The notes beneath the pieces are model-generated. The model worked only from the letters and a program-made list of their open reading frames with translations. It was not told where the DNA came from and did no database searches. 64,000 nt of DNA. It comes from Flavobacteriaceae bacterium. GTDB lineage: Bacteria; Bacteroidota; Bacteroidia; Flavobacteriales; Flavobacteriaceae. The position numbers and the translations under genes were made by a program. Shown here piece after piece: positions 54,961 through 63,494 of the stretch (position 1 is the first letter of the stretch; every line of letters starts with the position of its first letter). The DNA is taken from positions 1 through 64,000 of the forward strand of contig JASBUG010000029.1 in assembly GCA_030148025.1 (NCBI GenBank), given 5' to 3'.

Positions 54961-55054
54961 ATGTGATAGTCAGTCCGAGAAGAATTACCTCTTTTTGTAC
55001 ATTATGAAAAAAACACGGAAACTCGAACTGACTGCTACTAACTAACTATCACAT
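54961..55054. repeat. Long imperfect inverted repeat
   Basis: ATGTGATAGTCAGT (54961-54974) faces ACTAACTATCACAT (55041-55054), 13 of 14 matching. A second overlapping pairing is AGTCAGTCCGAG (54969-54980) with CTCGAACTGACT (55022-55033), 11 of 12. It sits just after the hydrolase stop with no clear T-run, so a simple terminator is doubtful. Confidence 0.6.
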
Positions 55055-55056
55055 GA

Positions 55057-56046
55057 TTATTTAATATTATTCTTTTGTAAAAAGTTCAAGATATATTTAG
55101 CTATTTCATCACCCTTTTCTTCTAAGGCAAAATGACCAGTATCTAGCAAATGAAACTCTAGATTTTTTAGATCTCGTTTGTAAGGATGTGCACCATCTGC
55201 CGGAAAAATATAATCGTTCTTTCCCCAAACAATTAATGTTGGTGGTTGATGTTCTCTAAAATATGTTTGCCATTTTGGATATAACGGTACATTGGTTCTG
55301 TAATCATAGAACATAGCTAATTGTATGTCGTTATTTTCTGTTCTGGTTAAATGCTGAAGATCTATATGCCAGTTGTCTGGACTAATAGTCGATGCATCTT
55401 TTACACCATGAGTATATTGCCATTTTAAACCATCAGGCGAATGAAAAGCTTCTAGTGGTTTTCCGTTTTCAGGTTTGTAGTCGTTCCAGTATTTTTTTAT
55501 TGGAATCCAAAAATCCTTTAAACCTTCATCATAAGCATTTCCATTTTGGATGATTAATGATTGTACACGTTTTGGGTATTTTGATGCAATTCTGAACCCT
55601 ATTGGAGCTCCGTAATCCATTAAATAAATACTATACTTTTTAATGTTAAGTTCATCTAACAGACTTTCAACAATGTTAGCCATGTTATCAAAAGTATATT
55701 CGAAGTCTTTCATTAAAGGTTGTTCACTTCTTCCAAAGCCTGGATAATCCGGAGCTATTACATGATAACGAACAGATAAGTCTGTTATTAAATTTCGAAA
55801 CATATGTGATGATGTTGGGTAACCGTGTAATAGCAAGATTGTTGGTTTGTTTCTACTTCCTGCTTCACGATAAAAAATGTCTAGCCCATTTATTTTAACC
55901 ATATTATAGGTTGTTTTAGTGTGGCTTTTTGAAATCTCTACTTCATTTACATTGTTAGTTGTTTTGTTTGAATTGAAGGAGTAAATTCCTAGTGCTAATA
56001 CTATTAATAGTACTGTTTTTGTGGTTGTTTTGATTAATGTGTTCAT
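55057..56046 (-). CDS. Exported alpha/beta hydrolase, epoxide hydrolase/haloalkane dehalogenase type
   Basis: A 329-residue protein with an N-terminal signal or anchor (about 9-24). The nucleophile is an Asp, Asp144 in YLMDYGAPIG, not a Ser, which places it with the epoxide hydrolases and haloalkane or haloacid-type dehalogenases. Other catalytic elements are LLHGYPTSS (oxyanion loop), Asp278 in WGKNDYIF and His305 in DTGHFAL. The substrate is unknown. It lies 27 nt after the DUF1348 gene and is probably in the TetR-controlled unit. Confidence 0.85.
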   Translation of the reverse strand: MNTLIKTTTKTVLLIVLALGIYSFNSNKTTNNVNEVEISKSHTKTTYNMVKINGLDIFYREAGSRNKPTILLLHGYPTSSHMFRNLITDLSVRYHVIAPDYPGFGRSEQPLMKDFEYTFDNMANIVESLLDELNIKKYSIYLMDYGAPIGFRIASKYPKRVQSLIIQNGNAYDEGLKDFWIPIKKYWNDYKPENGKPLEAFHSPDGLKWQYTHGVKDASTISPDNWHIDLQHLTRTENNDIQLAMFYDYRTNVPLYPKWQTYFREHQPPTLIVWGKNDYIFPADGAHPYKRDLKNLEFHLLDTGHFALEEKGDEIAKYILNFLQKNNIK

Positions 56047-56073
56047 AATTGTTCGTTTTTTGATTAATGATAT

Positions 56074-56481
56074 TTATAATGTTCTTTCTGATGCTTTAAT
56101 TTCAACATCGTTGGCACTCATGTCTCTTATTTGCATAAGACCATCTTTATTAAATTCCCAATGCTCATTACCGTGAGTTCGATACCACTGCCCAGTATCC
56201 TTGTTCTTCCATTCATACTCAAATCTCACCGAAATTCTATTATCTGTAAAAGACCAAAGATGCTTTTTTAATTTATAGTTAGTTTCTTTTTTCCACTTGT
56301 GCGTCAAAAAATCTACTATGGCGTCTCTTCCTTGGAAAAATAGATTTCTATTACGCCATTTGGAGTCTTTAGCATATGCCAAAGACACTTTTTCTGGGTT
56401 TTTACTATTCCAAGCATCTTCTGCGGCCTGAACTTTTGCTAAAGCAGTTTCCATTGTAAATGGTGGTACTAATTGCGTCAT
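56074..56481 (-). CDS. DUF1348/NTF2-like family protein
   Basis: A 135-residue cytoplasmic protein of the NTF2/SnoaL-like fold, DUF1348 type. Diagnostic stretches are [41 protein letters not shown], and the C-terminal HGNEHWEF and RDMSANDV. These proteins are small enzymes or binding proteins of unknown substrate. A palindromic operator shared with the TetR gene lies 57 nt upstream, so it is probably the first gene of a TetR-repressed unit with the hydrolase. Confidence 0.88.
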   Translation of the reverse strand: MTQLVPPFTMETALAKVQAAEDAWNSKNPEKVSLAYAKDSKWRNRNLFFQGRDAIVDFLTHKWKKETNYKLKKHLWSFTDNRISVRFEYEWKNKDTGQWYRTHGNEHWEFNKDGLMQIRDMSANDVEIKASERTL

Positions 56482-56538
56482 ATTTCTTTTTCTTTTTAAA
56501 TTATTATTTAGTCTTTGTCGTTATTTTTTGATGAACAT

Positions 56539-56552
56539 ACAGACAAGTCTGT
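56539..56552. promoter_or_regulatory. TetR operator, copy upstream of the DUF1348 gene
   Basis: ACAGACAAGTCTGT, a palindrome with 6-bp arms and a 2-nt centre, identical to 57181-57194. The match extends on both sides when one copy is read on the opposite strand. Confidence 0.75.
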
Positions 56553-56592
56553 TTATTTTGATTATTATATTATATTTAGATTCTACTTTTAA

Positions 56593-57150
56593 TTACTTTA
56601 ATATTTTGATACAGGCTTTTTTAGCTACTTTTATTGGCCAGTCATTTTTTTGGATCTGCGAGAGGATAATAGCCCCTTCAATTAATATTAAAACTTCATC
56701 ACCTAATTCCTCTGCTTGAGCATCTGTATATTCCTCTTCTTTTAATAGGTTATGAATCCAGTGTCTAACATCATTTTTATGTAAAATGGCTTGGTTTTTT
56801 ATTTTTTCATGATCATCTGGCAAATCGGTTATTATATTTTGCCACCCACAGCCTCTAAAATCTACTTCGTTTAACCACTTGATTAAATAGTCAAAGCATC
56901 CTATTACTTTTCCTTTAGATGTTTTCTTTACTGAAACACACTCATTTAATTGTCCCATCCACATAGCATGTCTTCCGATTAGGTAGGCAACGGCAATATC
57001 TTCTTTTGATCTGAAGTGTTGATACATGCTTGCTTTTGCCACATCTGCTTCGGCAATAATTTGATTTATGCCAGTTTGATTATATCCATTAAAATAGAAT
57101 AATCGTGAAGCTGCTTCAATAATTCTTTCTTTGACACCTAATTTTTTCAT
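56593..57150 (-). CDS. TetR/AcrR family repressor
   Basis: A 185-residue regulator. The N-terminal TetR DNA-binding domain (about 7-55) includes ERIIEAASRLFYFNGYNQTGINQIIAEADVAKASMYQHF, split here as two motifs: NGYNQTGINQII and ASMYQHFRSKEDI. The C-terminal part is a helical ligand-binding domain. It is flanked by two identical palindromes (56539 and 57181), one at its own promoter and one before the DUF1348 gene, so autorepression and control of the downstream block are likely. CAAATATA (57155-57162; TATATTTG on the minus strand) ends 4 nt before the ATG, suggesting a leaderless mRNA. Confidence 0.9.
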   Translation of the reverse strand: MKKLGVKERIIEAASRLFYFNGYNQTGINQIIAEADVAKASMYQHFRSKEDIAVAYLIGRHAMWMGQLNECVSVKKTSKGKVIGCFDYLIKWLNEVDFRGCGWQNIITDLPDDHEKIKNQAILHKNDVRHWIHNLLKEEEYTDAQAEELGDEVLILIEGAIILSQIQKNDWPIKVAKKACIKILK

Positions 57151-57180
57151 GAGACAAATATATAAATCTTAAACACAAAA

Positions 57181-57194
57181 ACAGACAAGTCTGT
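57181..57194. promoter_or_regulatory. TetR operator, copy at the regulator's own promoter
   Basis: ACAGACAAGTCTGT, identical to 56539-56552. It lies 19-32 nt upstream of the TATATTTG -7 box of the TetR gene, overlapping the expected -33 region, a position suited to repression. Confidence 0.75.
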
Positions 57195-57300
57195 ATGTTT
57201 TTAACATTATTTTAACAATAAGCTTGTTTTCACGACTGACTTTTATCATGAATTTACTTAGGCTATATGGCTAACTTTAGTATGGAATTTTAAACCAAGT

Positions 57301-57723
57301 ATGATGAAAAAAGGAACACCAATATCAGAGATAATGACAAGAAATGTCATCACTTTGAGCAGAGAAGATAGCTTAGAAACTGCCGAGCGCTTGTTTAAAA
57401 CAAATAATATTAGACATATTCCAGTAGTAAGTGGTAAAGAAATAAAAGGAATGCTTAGTTATACAGATTTGCTACGTATTAGCTTTGCAGATGCAGTTGA
57501 TGAATCTGAAGAATCTGTTGATACGGTTGTATACAATATGTTTACTATAGAGCAAGTAATGGCAAAGAATCTGGTAAGTGTACCATCTACAACTACCATT
57601 AAAGAGGTAGCCGAAATACTTTCAAAAAAAGAGTTTCATGCTATTCCTGTAGAAGACAATGGAAAATTAGTTGGTATTGTAACGACTACAGATTTAATGA
57701 ATTTTTTATTGAAGCAATTTTAG
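57301..57723 (+). CDS. Tandem CBS-domain protein
   Basis: A 140-residue cytoplasmic protein made of two CBS domains (about 8-62 and 78-138), each with the pattern of a hydrophobic strand, R/S-H-I/A-P-V and a D-L/DL-R helix (RHIPVVSGKEIKGMLSYTD; FHAIPVEDNGKLVGIVTTTD). CBS pairs bind adenosine nucleotides and act as sensors. There is no fused effector domain, so the partner is unknown. TAACTTTA at 57272-57279 is a possible -7 box. It ends at a bidirectional terminator. Confidence 0.9.
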   Translation: MMKKGTPISEIMTRNVITLSREDSLETAERLFKTNNIRHIPVVSGKEIKGMLSYTDLLRISFADAVDESEESVDTVVYNMFTIEQVMAKNLVSVPSTTTIKEVAEILSKKEFHAIPVEDNGKLVGIVTTTDLMNFLLKQF

Positions 57724-57726
57724 AAG

Positions 57727-57763
57727 AGCGAGTCTAAAAATTATATTTTTAGACTACGCTTTT
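57727..57763. terminator. Bidirectional terminator overlapping the rpe stop
   Basis: AGTCTAAAAA (57731-57740) pairs with TTTTTAGACT (57746-57755), extended by AGCG/CGCT outside and followed by TTTT. It serves the CBS gene and rpe. Confidence 0.75.
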
Positions 57764-58421
57764 ATGAGTTTGCAATTGCTTTTAGGTCTTTTATTGTAGC
57801 TGTTTGATCATTGCTTTTAAAAACATAACTACCAGCAACAAGAACATCTGCGCCTGCATCAACTAAAGTTTTAGCATTTTTATTAGTTACTCCTCCATCA
57901 ATTTCAATAAGGGTCGAGGCACCTTTTTTGTTTATTAAATCTTTTAGCTGTTTTACTTTATTATAAGTATTCTCAATAAAGCTTTGCCCACCAAAACCAG
58001 GATTAACACTCATAATACATACTAGATCTATATCATTTATGGTGTCTTCCAGTACATTAATATTTGTATGTGGGTTAATAGCAACTCCAGCTTTCATACC
58101 TTCAGCTTTTATTGCTTGAAGAGTACGGTGTAAGTGTGTACAGGCTTCATAATGTACTGTTAGTATGTTGCTTCCAAGCTCAGCAAATGTTTTTATATAA
58201 CGATCTGGGTCGACAATCATTAAATGTACATCGATAGTTTTTGTTGCATGTTTTGTTATGGCTTTTAAAACTGGCATTCCAAATGAGATGTTTGGAACAA
58301 ACACGCCATCCATAATATCGATGTGAAACCAATCGGCATCACTATTGTTTACCATTTCTACATCGCGTTGTAAGTTTCCAAAATCTGCTGCTAATACTGA
58401 AGGTGCAATTAATTTGCTCAT
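57762..58421 (-). CDS. rpe: Ribulose-phosphate 3-epimerase
   Basis: Interconverts ribulose-5-phosphate and xylulose-5-phosphate in the pentose phosphate pathway. The 219-residue TIM barrel shows IAPSVLAADF at the start, the catalytic/metal residues in FHIDIMDG and DVHLMI, MSVNPGFGGQ, and the phosphate loop EIDGGV/GSYVF. The ATG at 58421 is chosen; a longer frame from 58499 would run through the rpoD terminator and adds no family sequence. A candidate -7 box was not assigned. Confidence 0.93.
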   Translation of the reverse strand: MSKLIAPSVLAADFGNLQRDVEMVNNSDADWFHIDIMDGVFVPNISFGMPVLKAITKHATKTIDVHLMIVDPDRYIKTFAELGSNILTVHYEACTHLHRTLQAIKAEGMKAGVAINPHTNINVLEDTINDIDLVCIMSVNPGFGGQSFIENTYNKVKQLKDLINKKGASTLIEIDGGVTNKNAKTLVDAGADVLVAGSYVFKSNDQTATIKDLKAIANS

Positions 58422-58463
58422 TGAGTTTTGTTGATTGTTTCGGCAAAAATAGTGTAAAAAAAT

Positions 58464-58490
58464 GAACCCCCGGTAATCAGCCGAGGGTTC
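58464..58490 (-). terminator. Terminator of rpoD
   Basis: GAACCC and GGGTTC with an inner CGG/CCG stem (one mismatch) form a hairpin. On the minus strand it is followed by ATTTTTTTAC. It lies 66-92 nt after the rpoD stop. Confidence 0.85.
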
Positions 58491-58555
58491 TTTCATCAAT
58501 CAAAAAACGAACAGTTATGTAACTGTTTGTTGCGGTTATTAGGATATAAATATAA

Positions 58556-59419
58556 CTATCCTAAGTAAGTTTTTAAAATTTTACTACGAGATGTATGTTT
58601 TAATCTACGAATTGCCTTTTCTTTGATCTGGCGAACACGTTCTCTAGTTAAGTCGAAAGTTTCTCCAATTTCTTCCAAAGTCATTGGATGTTGATTTCCT
58701 AAACCAAAATATAAACGAATTACATCTGCTTCACGAGGCGTTAATGTTTCCAGAGCTCTTTCAATCTCTGTACGTAACGATTCGTGTAATAAATCTTTAT
58801 CTGGATTTGGAGATTCACCACTACGTAATACATCGTAAAGGTTAGAATCTTCACCTTCTACTAAAGGTGCATCCATTGAAACATGACGTCCAGAATTTTT
58901 CATAGATTCTTTAACGTCGTTTATTGTCATATCTAATTCCTTAGCAATTTCCTCTGCACTTGGCGGACGTTCATGAGATTGCTCTAAGAATGCATAGGTT
59001 TTATTAATTTTATTAATAGAACCAATTTTATTTAATGGTAAACGTACTATACGCGACTGTTCAGCTAGTGCTTGAAGAATCGATTGACGAATCCACCAAA
59101 CAGCATACGAAATGAACTTAAAACCTCTGGTTTCATCAAAACGCTGTGCTGCTTTTATAAGTCCTAAATTACCTTCATTAATTAAATCTGGGAGTGTTAA
59201 TCCTTGATTTTGGTATTGCTTAGCTACAGATACAACGAAACGTAAATTTGCTTTTGTCAACTTTTCAAGAGCAATTTGATCTCCTGCTTTTATACGTTGT
59301 GCTAATTCTACTTCTTCATCTGCTGTAATTAAGTCAACTTTACCTATTTCTTGAAGATATTTATCTAGGGAAGCAGTTTCTCTGTTTGTAACCTGCTTCG
59401 TAATTTTAAGTTGTCTCAT
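58556..59419 (-). CDS. rpoD: Primary sigma factor RpoD/SigA
   Basis: Main sigma factor of the cell. The 287-residue protein has region 1.2 ([15 protein letters not shown]), region 2 ([42 protein letters not shown]), region 3 and region 4 with the helix-turn-helix ([20 protein letters not shown]). The acidic region 1.1 is lacking, as is normal in Bacteroidetes, whose sigma-A recognises TTTG/TAnnTTTG promoters. A GGAG sequence about 10 nt before the ATG is a rather good ribosome-binding site for this group. Confidence 0.95.
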   Translation of the reverse strand: MRQLKITKQVTNRETASLDKYLQEIGKVDLITADEEVELAQRIKAGDQIALEKLTKANLRFVVSVAKQYQNQGLTLPDLINEGNLGLIKAAQRFDETRGFKFISYAVWWIRQSILQALAEQSRIVRLPLNKIGSINKINKTYAFLEQSHERPPSAEEIAKELDMTINDVKESMKNSGRHVSMDAPLVEGEDSNLYDVLRSGESPNPDKDLLHESLRTEIERALETLTPREADVIRLYFGLGNQHPMTLEEIGETFDLTRERVRQIKEKAIRRLKHTSRSKILKTYLG

Positions 59420-59552
59420 TTAAAGGTCTCCTTCTTTTTTGGGATTATTACTGTCGTCATATAGTTATACGTAAACTTACAGCAAAATGTTACAAAAAAA
59501 TAAAAATAGTTATTATTTCGGGTATTTGTATAAACTTATGTTAATTTTTTGA

Positions 59553-59583
59553 ATAAAAAAAACCTCCCAGAGTCTGGGAGGTT
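59553..59583 (-). terminator. Terminator of pnp
   Basis: AACCTCCCAGA (59561-59571) and TCTGGGAGGTT (59573-59583) form an 11-bp stem. The A-run at 59553-59562 gives the T-run on the minus strand. It is a strong hairpin 24 nt after the pnp stop. Confidence 0.9.
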
Positions 59584-59606
59584 TTATAGTTATAATAAAA
59601 GAAGTA

Positions 59607-61877
59607 TTAATCTTCTTTCTTTTCTTCATTTTTAGAGTTATCACGACGATTATCTCTTCTATTATCGCGATTTCTATTGTCACGTCCTCTGTTGTTATCA
59701 CGACCACGATTATTATTACGATCGTTATTTCTTGGAGGTCTTGGTTCCCAGCCTTCCGGTTTTGGTAAAATAGCTTTGCGTGATACTTTTTCTTTACGTG
59801 TTTTTGGATCTACACCAAAATACTTCACATCTAGAATATCTCCTATTTTAACAACATCACTAACATTGTCAGTACGTTCCCAAGCTAATTCACTTACGTG
59901 TAATAATACTTCATTTCCAGGAGCTTCAGTGTATTCTACAACAGCACCAAAATCTAGCATTTTTACAACTTTCACTTCGTAAACGCTTCCTTTTTCTGGT
60001 TTGAATAATAGAGCATCTATTTTAGCTAAAACAGCATCAATTCCTTCTTGACCTGTTCCTAAAATTTCAACAATACCTTCTTCGGTTACTGGATCTTCAT
60101 TAATTACAATAGTTGTATTTGTTTCTTTTTGTAATTCTTGAATTACCTTTCCACCAGGACCAATAAGTGCGCCTATATAATCTCCAGGAATAGTTCTGGT
60201 AACCATTTTAGGAGCATGAGATTTAACATCGTCATTAGGAGTTGCAATAGTGTCAACAATTCTATCTAGAATATGTAAACGACCATCACGTGCTTGATTT
60301 AAAGCATTTACAAGAATTTCGTACGATAATCCTTTTACTTTAATATCCATTTGGCAAGCGGTAATACCATCAGCAGTACCAGTTACTTTAAAGTCCATAT
60401 CACCTAAGTGATCTTCATCTCCTAAAATATCTGATAACACAGCATAGTTTCCTGTATCTGCATCAGAAATCAGTCCCATAGCAATACCCGAAACTGGTTT
60501 TTTCATTTGTACACCAGCATCCATCATTGCCATAGTACCAGCACAAACTGTTGCCATAGACGACGAACCGTTTGATTCTAAAATCTCTGAAACAACACGT
60601 ACTGTATAAGGACAATCTTCAGGAACCATTCCTTTTAAAGCACGTTGTGCTAAATTACCATGACCAACTTCACGTCTTGAAGTTCCTCTAATAGGTCTTG
60701 CCTCTCCAGTTGAGAAAGGAGGGAAGTTATAGTGTAAATAGAAACGCTCTTCACCTTCATACGACGGCATGTCTATTTGGTTAGCTTCTCTAGAAGTACC
60801 TAATGTAACCGTTGCTAAAGCTTGAGTTTCTCCACGAGTAAAGATGGACGATCCATGTGTAGATGGTAAATAATCTACTTCACACCAAATTGGTCTGATA
60901 TCTGTTGTTTTACGTCCATCTAAACGTAAACCTTCGTTAAGTGTTAGGTCACGAACGGCCGCTTTTTCGGCTTTACTATAATATTTAGAAACTAGATCTC
61001 CGAAATCTTCAATTTCTTCTTCTGTAAATGATGCAACAATCTCTTCTTTGATTTCTGCAAATGCAGCACCTCTTTCGTGTTTTGAAGATCCAGCTTTTGC
61101 CACAGCATATACTTTGTCGTATGCCATGTCATGAATTTTTTGAGCTAATTCTTCATCTGCTCTTTCCGGCTCATATTCACGAGTTTCTTTTTTACCAAAT
61201 GCCTCGGCTAATCTCAATTGCGCATCACATTGTACTTTAATAGCTTCATGTGCAAACTTAATAGCTTCAGTCATTTCTTCTTCAGAGATCTCGTCCATCT
61301 CACCTTCAACCATCATTACAGAATCTGCAGAAGCACCAATAACCATATCGATGTCTGATTCTTCTAACTGAGCTAATGAAGGGTTAATAATGAATTCACC
61401 ATTAATTCTACCAACTCGTACTTCAGAGATTGGACATTCAAAAGGGAAATCTGATAATTGAATAGCAGCTGAAGCAGCTAATCCTGCCATTGCATCTGGC
61501 ATAACTTCTGGATCGTGCGACATTAACTGAATCATTACCTGTGTTTCACTATGGTAATCTTTTGGGAATAACGGACGTAAAACACGGTCTACTAAACGCA
61601 TTGTTAATACCTCACCATCGCTTGGTCTGGCTTCTCTTTTAAAGAAACCTCCTGGATAACGTCCAGCAGCAGCAAATTTTTCGCGGTAATCTACTGTTAA
61701 GGGTAAAAAGTCAACATCTGCGGCTTTGTAATTGGAAACTACTGTACATAATAACATACACTTTCCCGATTGTACTACAACCGAACCATGTGCTTGTTTT
61801 GCTAGTTTTCCTGTTTCGATAGAAATCTCTCTTCCATCACCAAGGTCTATGACCTCTTTAAAAACTTTTGGAATCAT
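59607..61877 (-). CDS. pnp: Polyribonucleotide nucleotidyltransferase (PNPase)
   Basis: Phosphorolytic 3'-5' exoribonuclease of RNA decay. The 756-residue protein has two RNase PH domains (about 5-230 and 310-545; [44 protein letters not shown]), a KH domain (about 565-630, [15 protein letters not shown]) and an S1 domain (about 635-705, [18 protein letters not shown]). It ends in a tail of about 40 residues rich in Arg, Asn and Asp with RG and RD steps, not present in E. coli. The order rpsO-pnp is conserved with other bacteria, here with a hairpin-rich leader. Confidence 0.95.
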   Translation of the reverse strand: MIPKVFKEVIDLGDGREISIETGKLAKQAHGSVVVQSGKCMLLCTVVSNYKAADVDFLPLTVDYREKFAAAGRYPGGFFKREARPSDGEVLTMRLVDRVLRPLFPKDYHSETQVMIQLMSHDPEVMPDAMAGLAASAAIQLSDFPFECPISEVRVGRINGEFIINPSLAQLEESDIDMVIGASADSVMMVEGEMDEISEEEMTEAIKFAHEAIKVQCDAQLRLAEAFGKKETREYEPERADEELAQKIHDMAYDKVYAVAKAGSSKHERGAAFAEIKEEIVASFTEEEIEDFGDLVSKYYSKAEKAAVRDLTLNEGLRLDGRKTTDIRPIWCEVDYLPSTHGSSIFTRGETQALATVTLGTSREANQIDMPSYEGEERFYLHYNFPPFSTGEARPIRGTSRREVGHGNLAQRALKGMVPEDCPYTVRVVSEILESNGSSSMATVCAGTMAMMDAGVQMKKPVSGIAMGLISDADTGNYAVLSDILGDEDHLGDMDFKVTGTADGITACQMDIKVKGLSYEILVNALNQARDGRLHILDRIVDTIATPNDDVKSHAPKMVTRTIPGDYIGALIGPGGKVIQELQKETNTTIVINEDPVTEEGIVEILGTGQEGIDAVLAKIDALLFKPEKGSVYEVKVVKMLDFGAVVEYTEAPGNEVLLHVSELAWERTDNVSDVVKIGDILDVKYFGVDPKTRKEKVSRKAILPKPEGWEPRPPRNNDRNNNRGRDNNRGRDNRNRDNRRDNRRDNSKNEEKKED

Positions 61878-62047
61878 AAATATTTTTAATTCTAATTAAA
61901 CAATGGTCGTTGTGTTGTTGTAGTTGTTGTGTGACACTAAGTGTCTTGACCAATGAAAAACTATAATTAGCTTCTTCTAAATTTGTTCTGAAATAAATTT
62001 CAGATTGATTTGTAATTTAAACTCTTACGGGAGTTAATATAAATAAA
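61878..62047 (-). promoter_or_regulatory. Hairpin-rich pnp leader
   Basis: Between rpsO and pnp lie GACACTAAGTGTC (61933-61945), CTGAAA/TTTCAG (61988-62003) and a small AACTC/GAGTT hairpin near 62021-62038. In E. coli the pnp leader is a cleavage and autoregulation site; a similar role here is an inference. Confidence 0.45.
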
Positions 62048-62068
62048 AAAGAGGCGCGAAGCCTCTTT
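62048..62068 (-). terminator. Terminator of rpsO
   Basis: AAAGAGGC (62048-62055) and GCCTCTTT (62061-62068) enclose GCGAA (TTCGC on the minus strand, a stable UUCG-type loop), followed on the minus strand by TTTTTTATTT. It is 8 nt from the rpsO stop. Confidence 0.9.
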
Positions 62069-62075
62069 AGTATGA

Positions 62076-62345
62076 TTATTTTCTTAATCCTAATTCTTTA
62101 ACTATGGCACGATATCTTAAAATATCTTTCTTAGTTAAGTAATCTAGTAATGCTCTACGCTTACCTACCAATTTTACTAGAGATCTTTCAGTGTTATAAT
62201 CTTTACGATTATTCTTTAAGTGCTCTGTTAAGTGGTTAATTCTGTGAGTAAATAATGCAATCTGTCCTTCAGTAGATCCAGTATCATTAGCACCTTTACC
62301 GTGTTTTTTAAAGATTTCTTCTTTAATTTCTTTTGTTAAATACAT
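62076..62345 (-). CDS. rpsO: 30S ribosomal protein S15
   Basis: The 89-residue S15 protein binds 16S rRNA early in 30S assembly. Family motifs are GSTEGQIALFTHRINHLTEHLK, the basic helix NRKDYNTERSLVKLVGKRR and LLDYLTKKD. The length is exactly that of most bacterial S15 proteins. The gene is divergent from a lipoprotein gene and followed by a terminator and pnp. Confidence 0.96.
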   Translation of the reverse strand: MYLTKEIKEEIFKKHGKGANDTGSTEGQIALFTHRINHLTEHLKNNRKDYNTERSLVKLVGKRRALLDYLTKKDILRYRAIVKELGLRK

Positions 62346-62402
62346 TCCAATATTTATTTAAATGATTTTTATGTACTGATTACGATTCTCGTATTCAAGC
62401 GG

Positions 62403-62410
62403 CAAAGATA
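62403..62410 (-). promoter_or_regulatory. Candidate -7 box of rpsO
   Basis: The minus strand reads TATCTTTG, a full match to TAnnTTTG, 57 nt before the rpsO ATG. A -33 TTTG is not evident. Confidence 0.5.
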
Positions 62411-62573
62411 GTAAAAATTGATAAATTATAATCTTTTTTAAAATTCTTTTTGGTTTGCTTAAACACTTGTTTTTTAAGGGGCTAGTAAAGACTTTGTGTT
62501 GAAGATTTTATTTTTTAATTAAACCTTCTCATTTTAAGAAAGTCTTAACATTAAATAAACTTAAAATCAAGCA

Positions 62574-63431
62574 ATGATGAGAAAATTAAATTTAACTAAA
62601 CAAGTGTTTATGGGAATCATGGCTTTTTCGGTACTTACTTTTAGCTGTAGCGAAAATGAAGCTGTTGATAATTTAGAGCAAGAAGTTGATGCTTCTGAAA
62701 TAGTTATGTCTGCCGAAATAGATGTTGCTTCTGAAACAATGGATGATATCGCTATTGATGCCTATGAAGCACAGGAAGCCAGTGAAAATGTTTCTGGTAG
62801 AACAACTGGAAGTGAATCTTACACGTTACCTGGTTGTGTTACTGTAACAGTTGTAGCCGAATTGAATTCAAGAGAGATTACTGTTGATTTTGGAACAGAA
62901 GGGTGTGAAGTACGAGGAAATATTTTAAAAGGAAAAATAATACTATCGTACGAAAGAAATCCAGATGCGCAGCAGATATCTATATCTAAAAGCTTGGAGG
63001 ATTTCTATTTTAATGACCTAAATATTTTGGGAAGTAAAACAATTTTACGTCAGCGTTCTAATGACAGCGGAAACCCTCAATTTACTAAAACGGTAGATAT
63101 TACTGTTATTTGGCCTGATGGCTCTGAAGCTTCAAGAAATGGAATCAAAGTGAGAGAGTGGATAGAAGGTCATGGAAGTGGTGTGTGGAGCGATAATGTA
63201 TTTGAAGTAACTGGAAATTGGACCTCTAATTTTAAAAATGGCAATGTACACACTTATGAAGTTGTAATTCCTTTACGCAGAGAAGTAGTTTGTAAATTCT
63301 TTGTTCAGGGATCAATTGATGTAGAACGTACCAATTTTGCTGGTGTTTTTGATTATGGAGATGGTAATTGCGATAATCAAGCTACGTTTACCTTTGATGA
63401 TGGAACAGTTAGGGATGTAATTCTTAACTAA
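62574..63431 (+). CDS. Predicted lipoprotein
   Basis: A 285-residue protein with a lipoprotein signal: hydrophobic segment about 10-22 and a lipobox ending FSC (Cys25). The mature N-terminus is acidic (about 25-75, many Glu and Asp). The remainder is beta-rich with two Cys pairs and repeated charged turns, ending in a TFTFDDGTVRDV stretch. No family is recognised. Two adjacent ATGs (62574, 62577) are possible starts. It ends at a terminator shared with accD. Confidence 0.8.
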   Translation: MMRKLNLTKQVFMGIMAFSVLTFSCSENEAVDNLEQEVDASEIVMSAEIDVASETMDDIAIDAYEAQEASENVSGRTTGSESYTLPGCVTVTVVAELNSREITVDFGTEGCEVRGNILKGKIILSYERNPDAQQISISKSLEDFYFNDLNILGSKTILRQRSNDSGNPQFTKTVDITVIWPDGSEASRNGIKVREWIEGHGSGVWSDNVFEVTGNWTSNFKNGNVHTYEVVIPLRREVVCKFFVQGSIDVERTNFAGVFDYGDGNCDNQATFTFDDGTVRDVILN

Positions 63432-63460
63432 GCTTATAAAATGTGTGATTTTATAAGAAC

Positions 63461-63490
63461 AAAAAAGCGAACCATTTGGTTCGCTTTTTT
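63461..63490. terminator. Bidirectional terminator between the lipoprotein gene and accD
   Basis: AAAAAAGCGAACCA (63461-63474) and TGGTTCGCTTTTTT (63477-63490) are perfectly complementary; the hairpin has A-runs and T-runs on both sides. Confidence 0.9.
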
Positions 63491-63494
63491 AGTT

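Noticed and set aside
56528..56719. 63-codon plus-strand frame opposite the TetR gene
   Set aside because: Mostly antisense to the TetR coding region and it covers the operator; no sign of a real gene.
58422..58499. N-terminal extension of Rpe
   Set aside because: It would translate the rpoD terminator; the family begins at the ATG at 58421.
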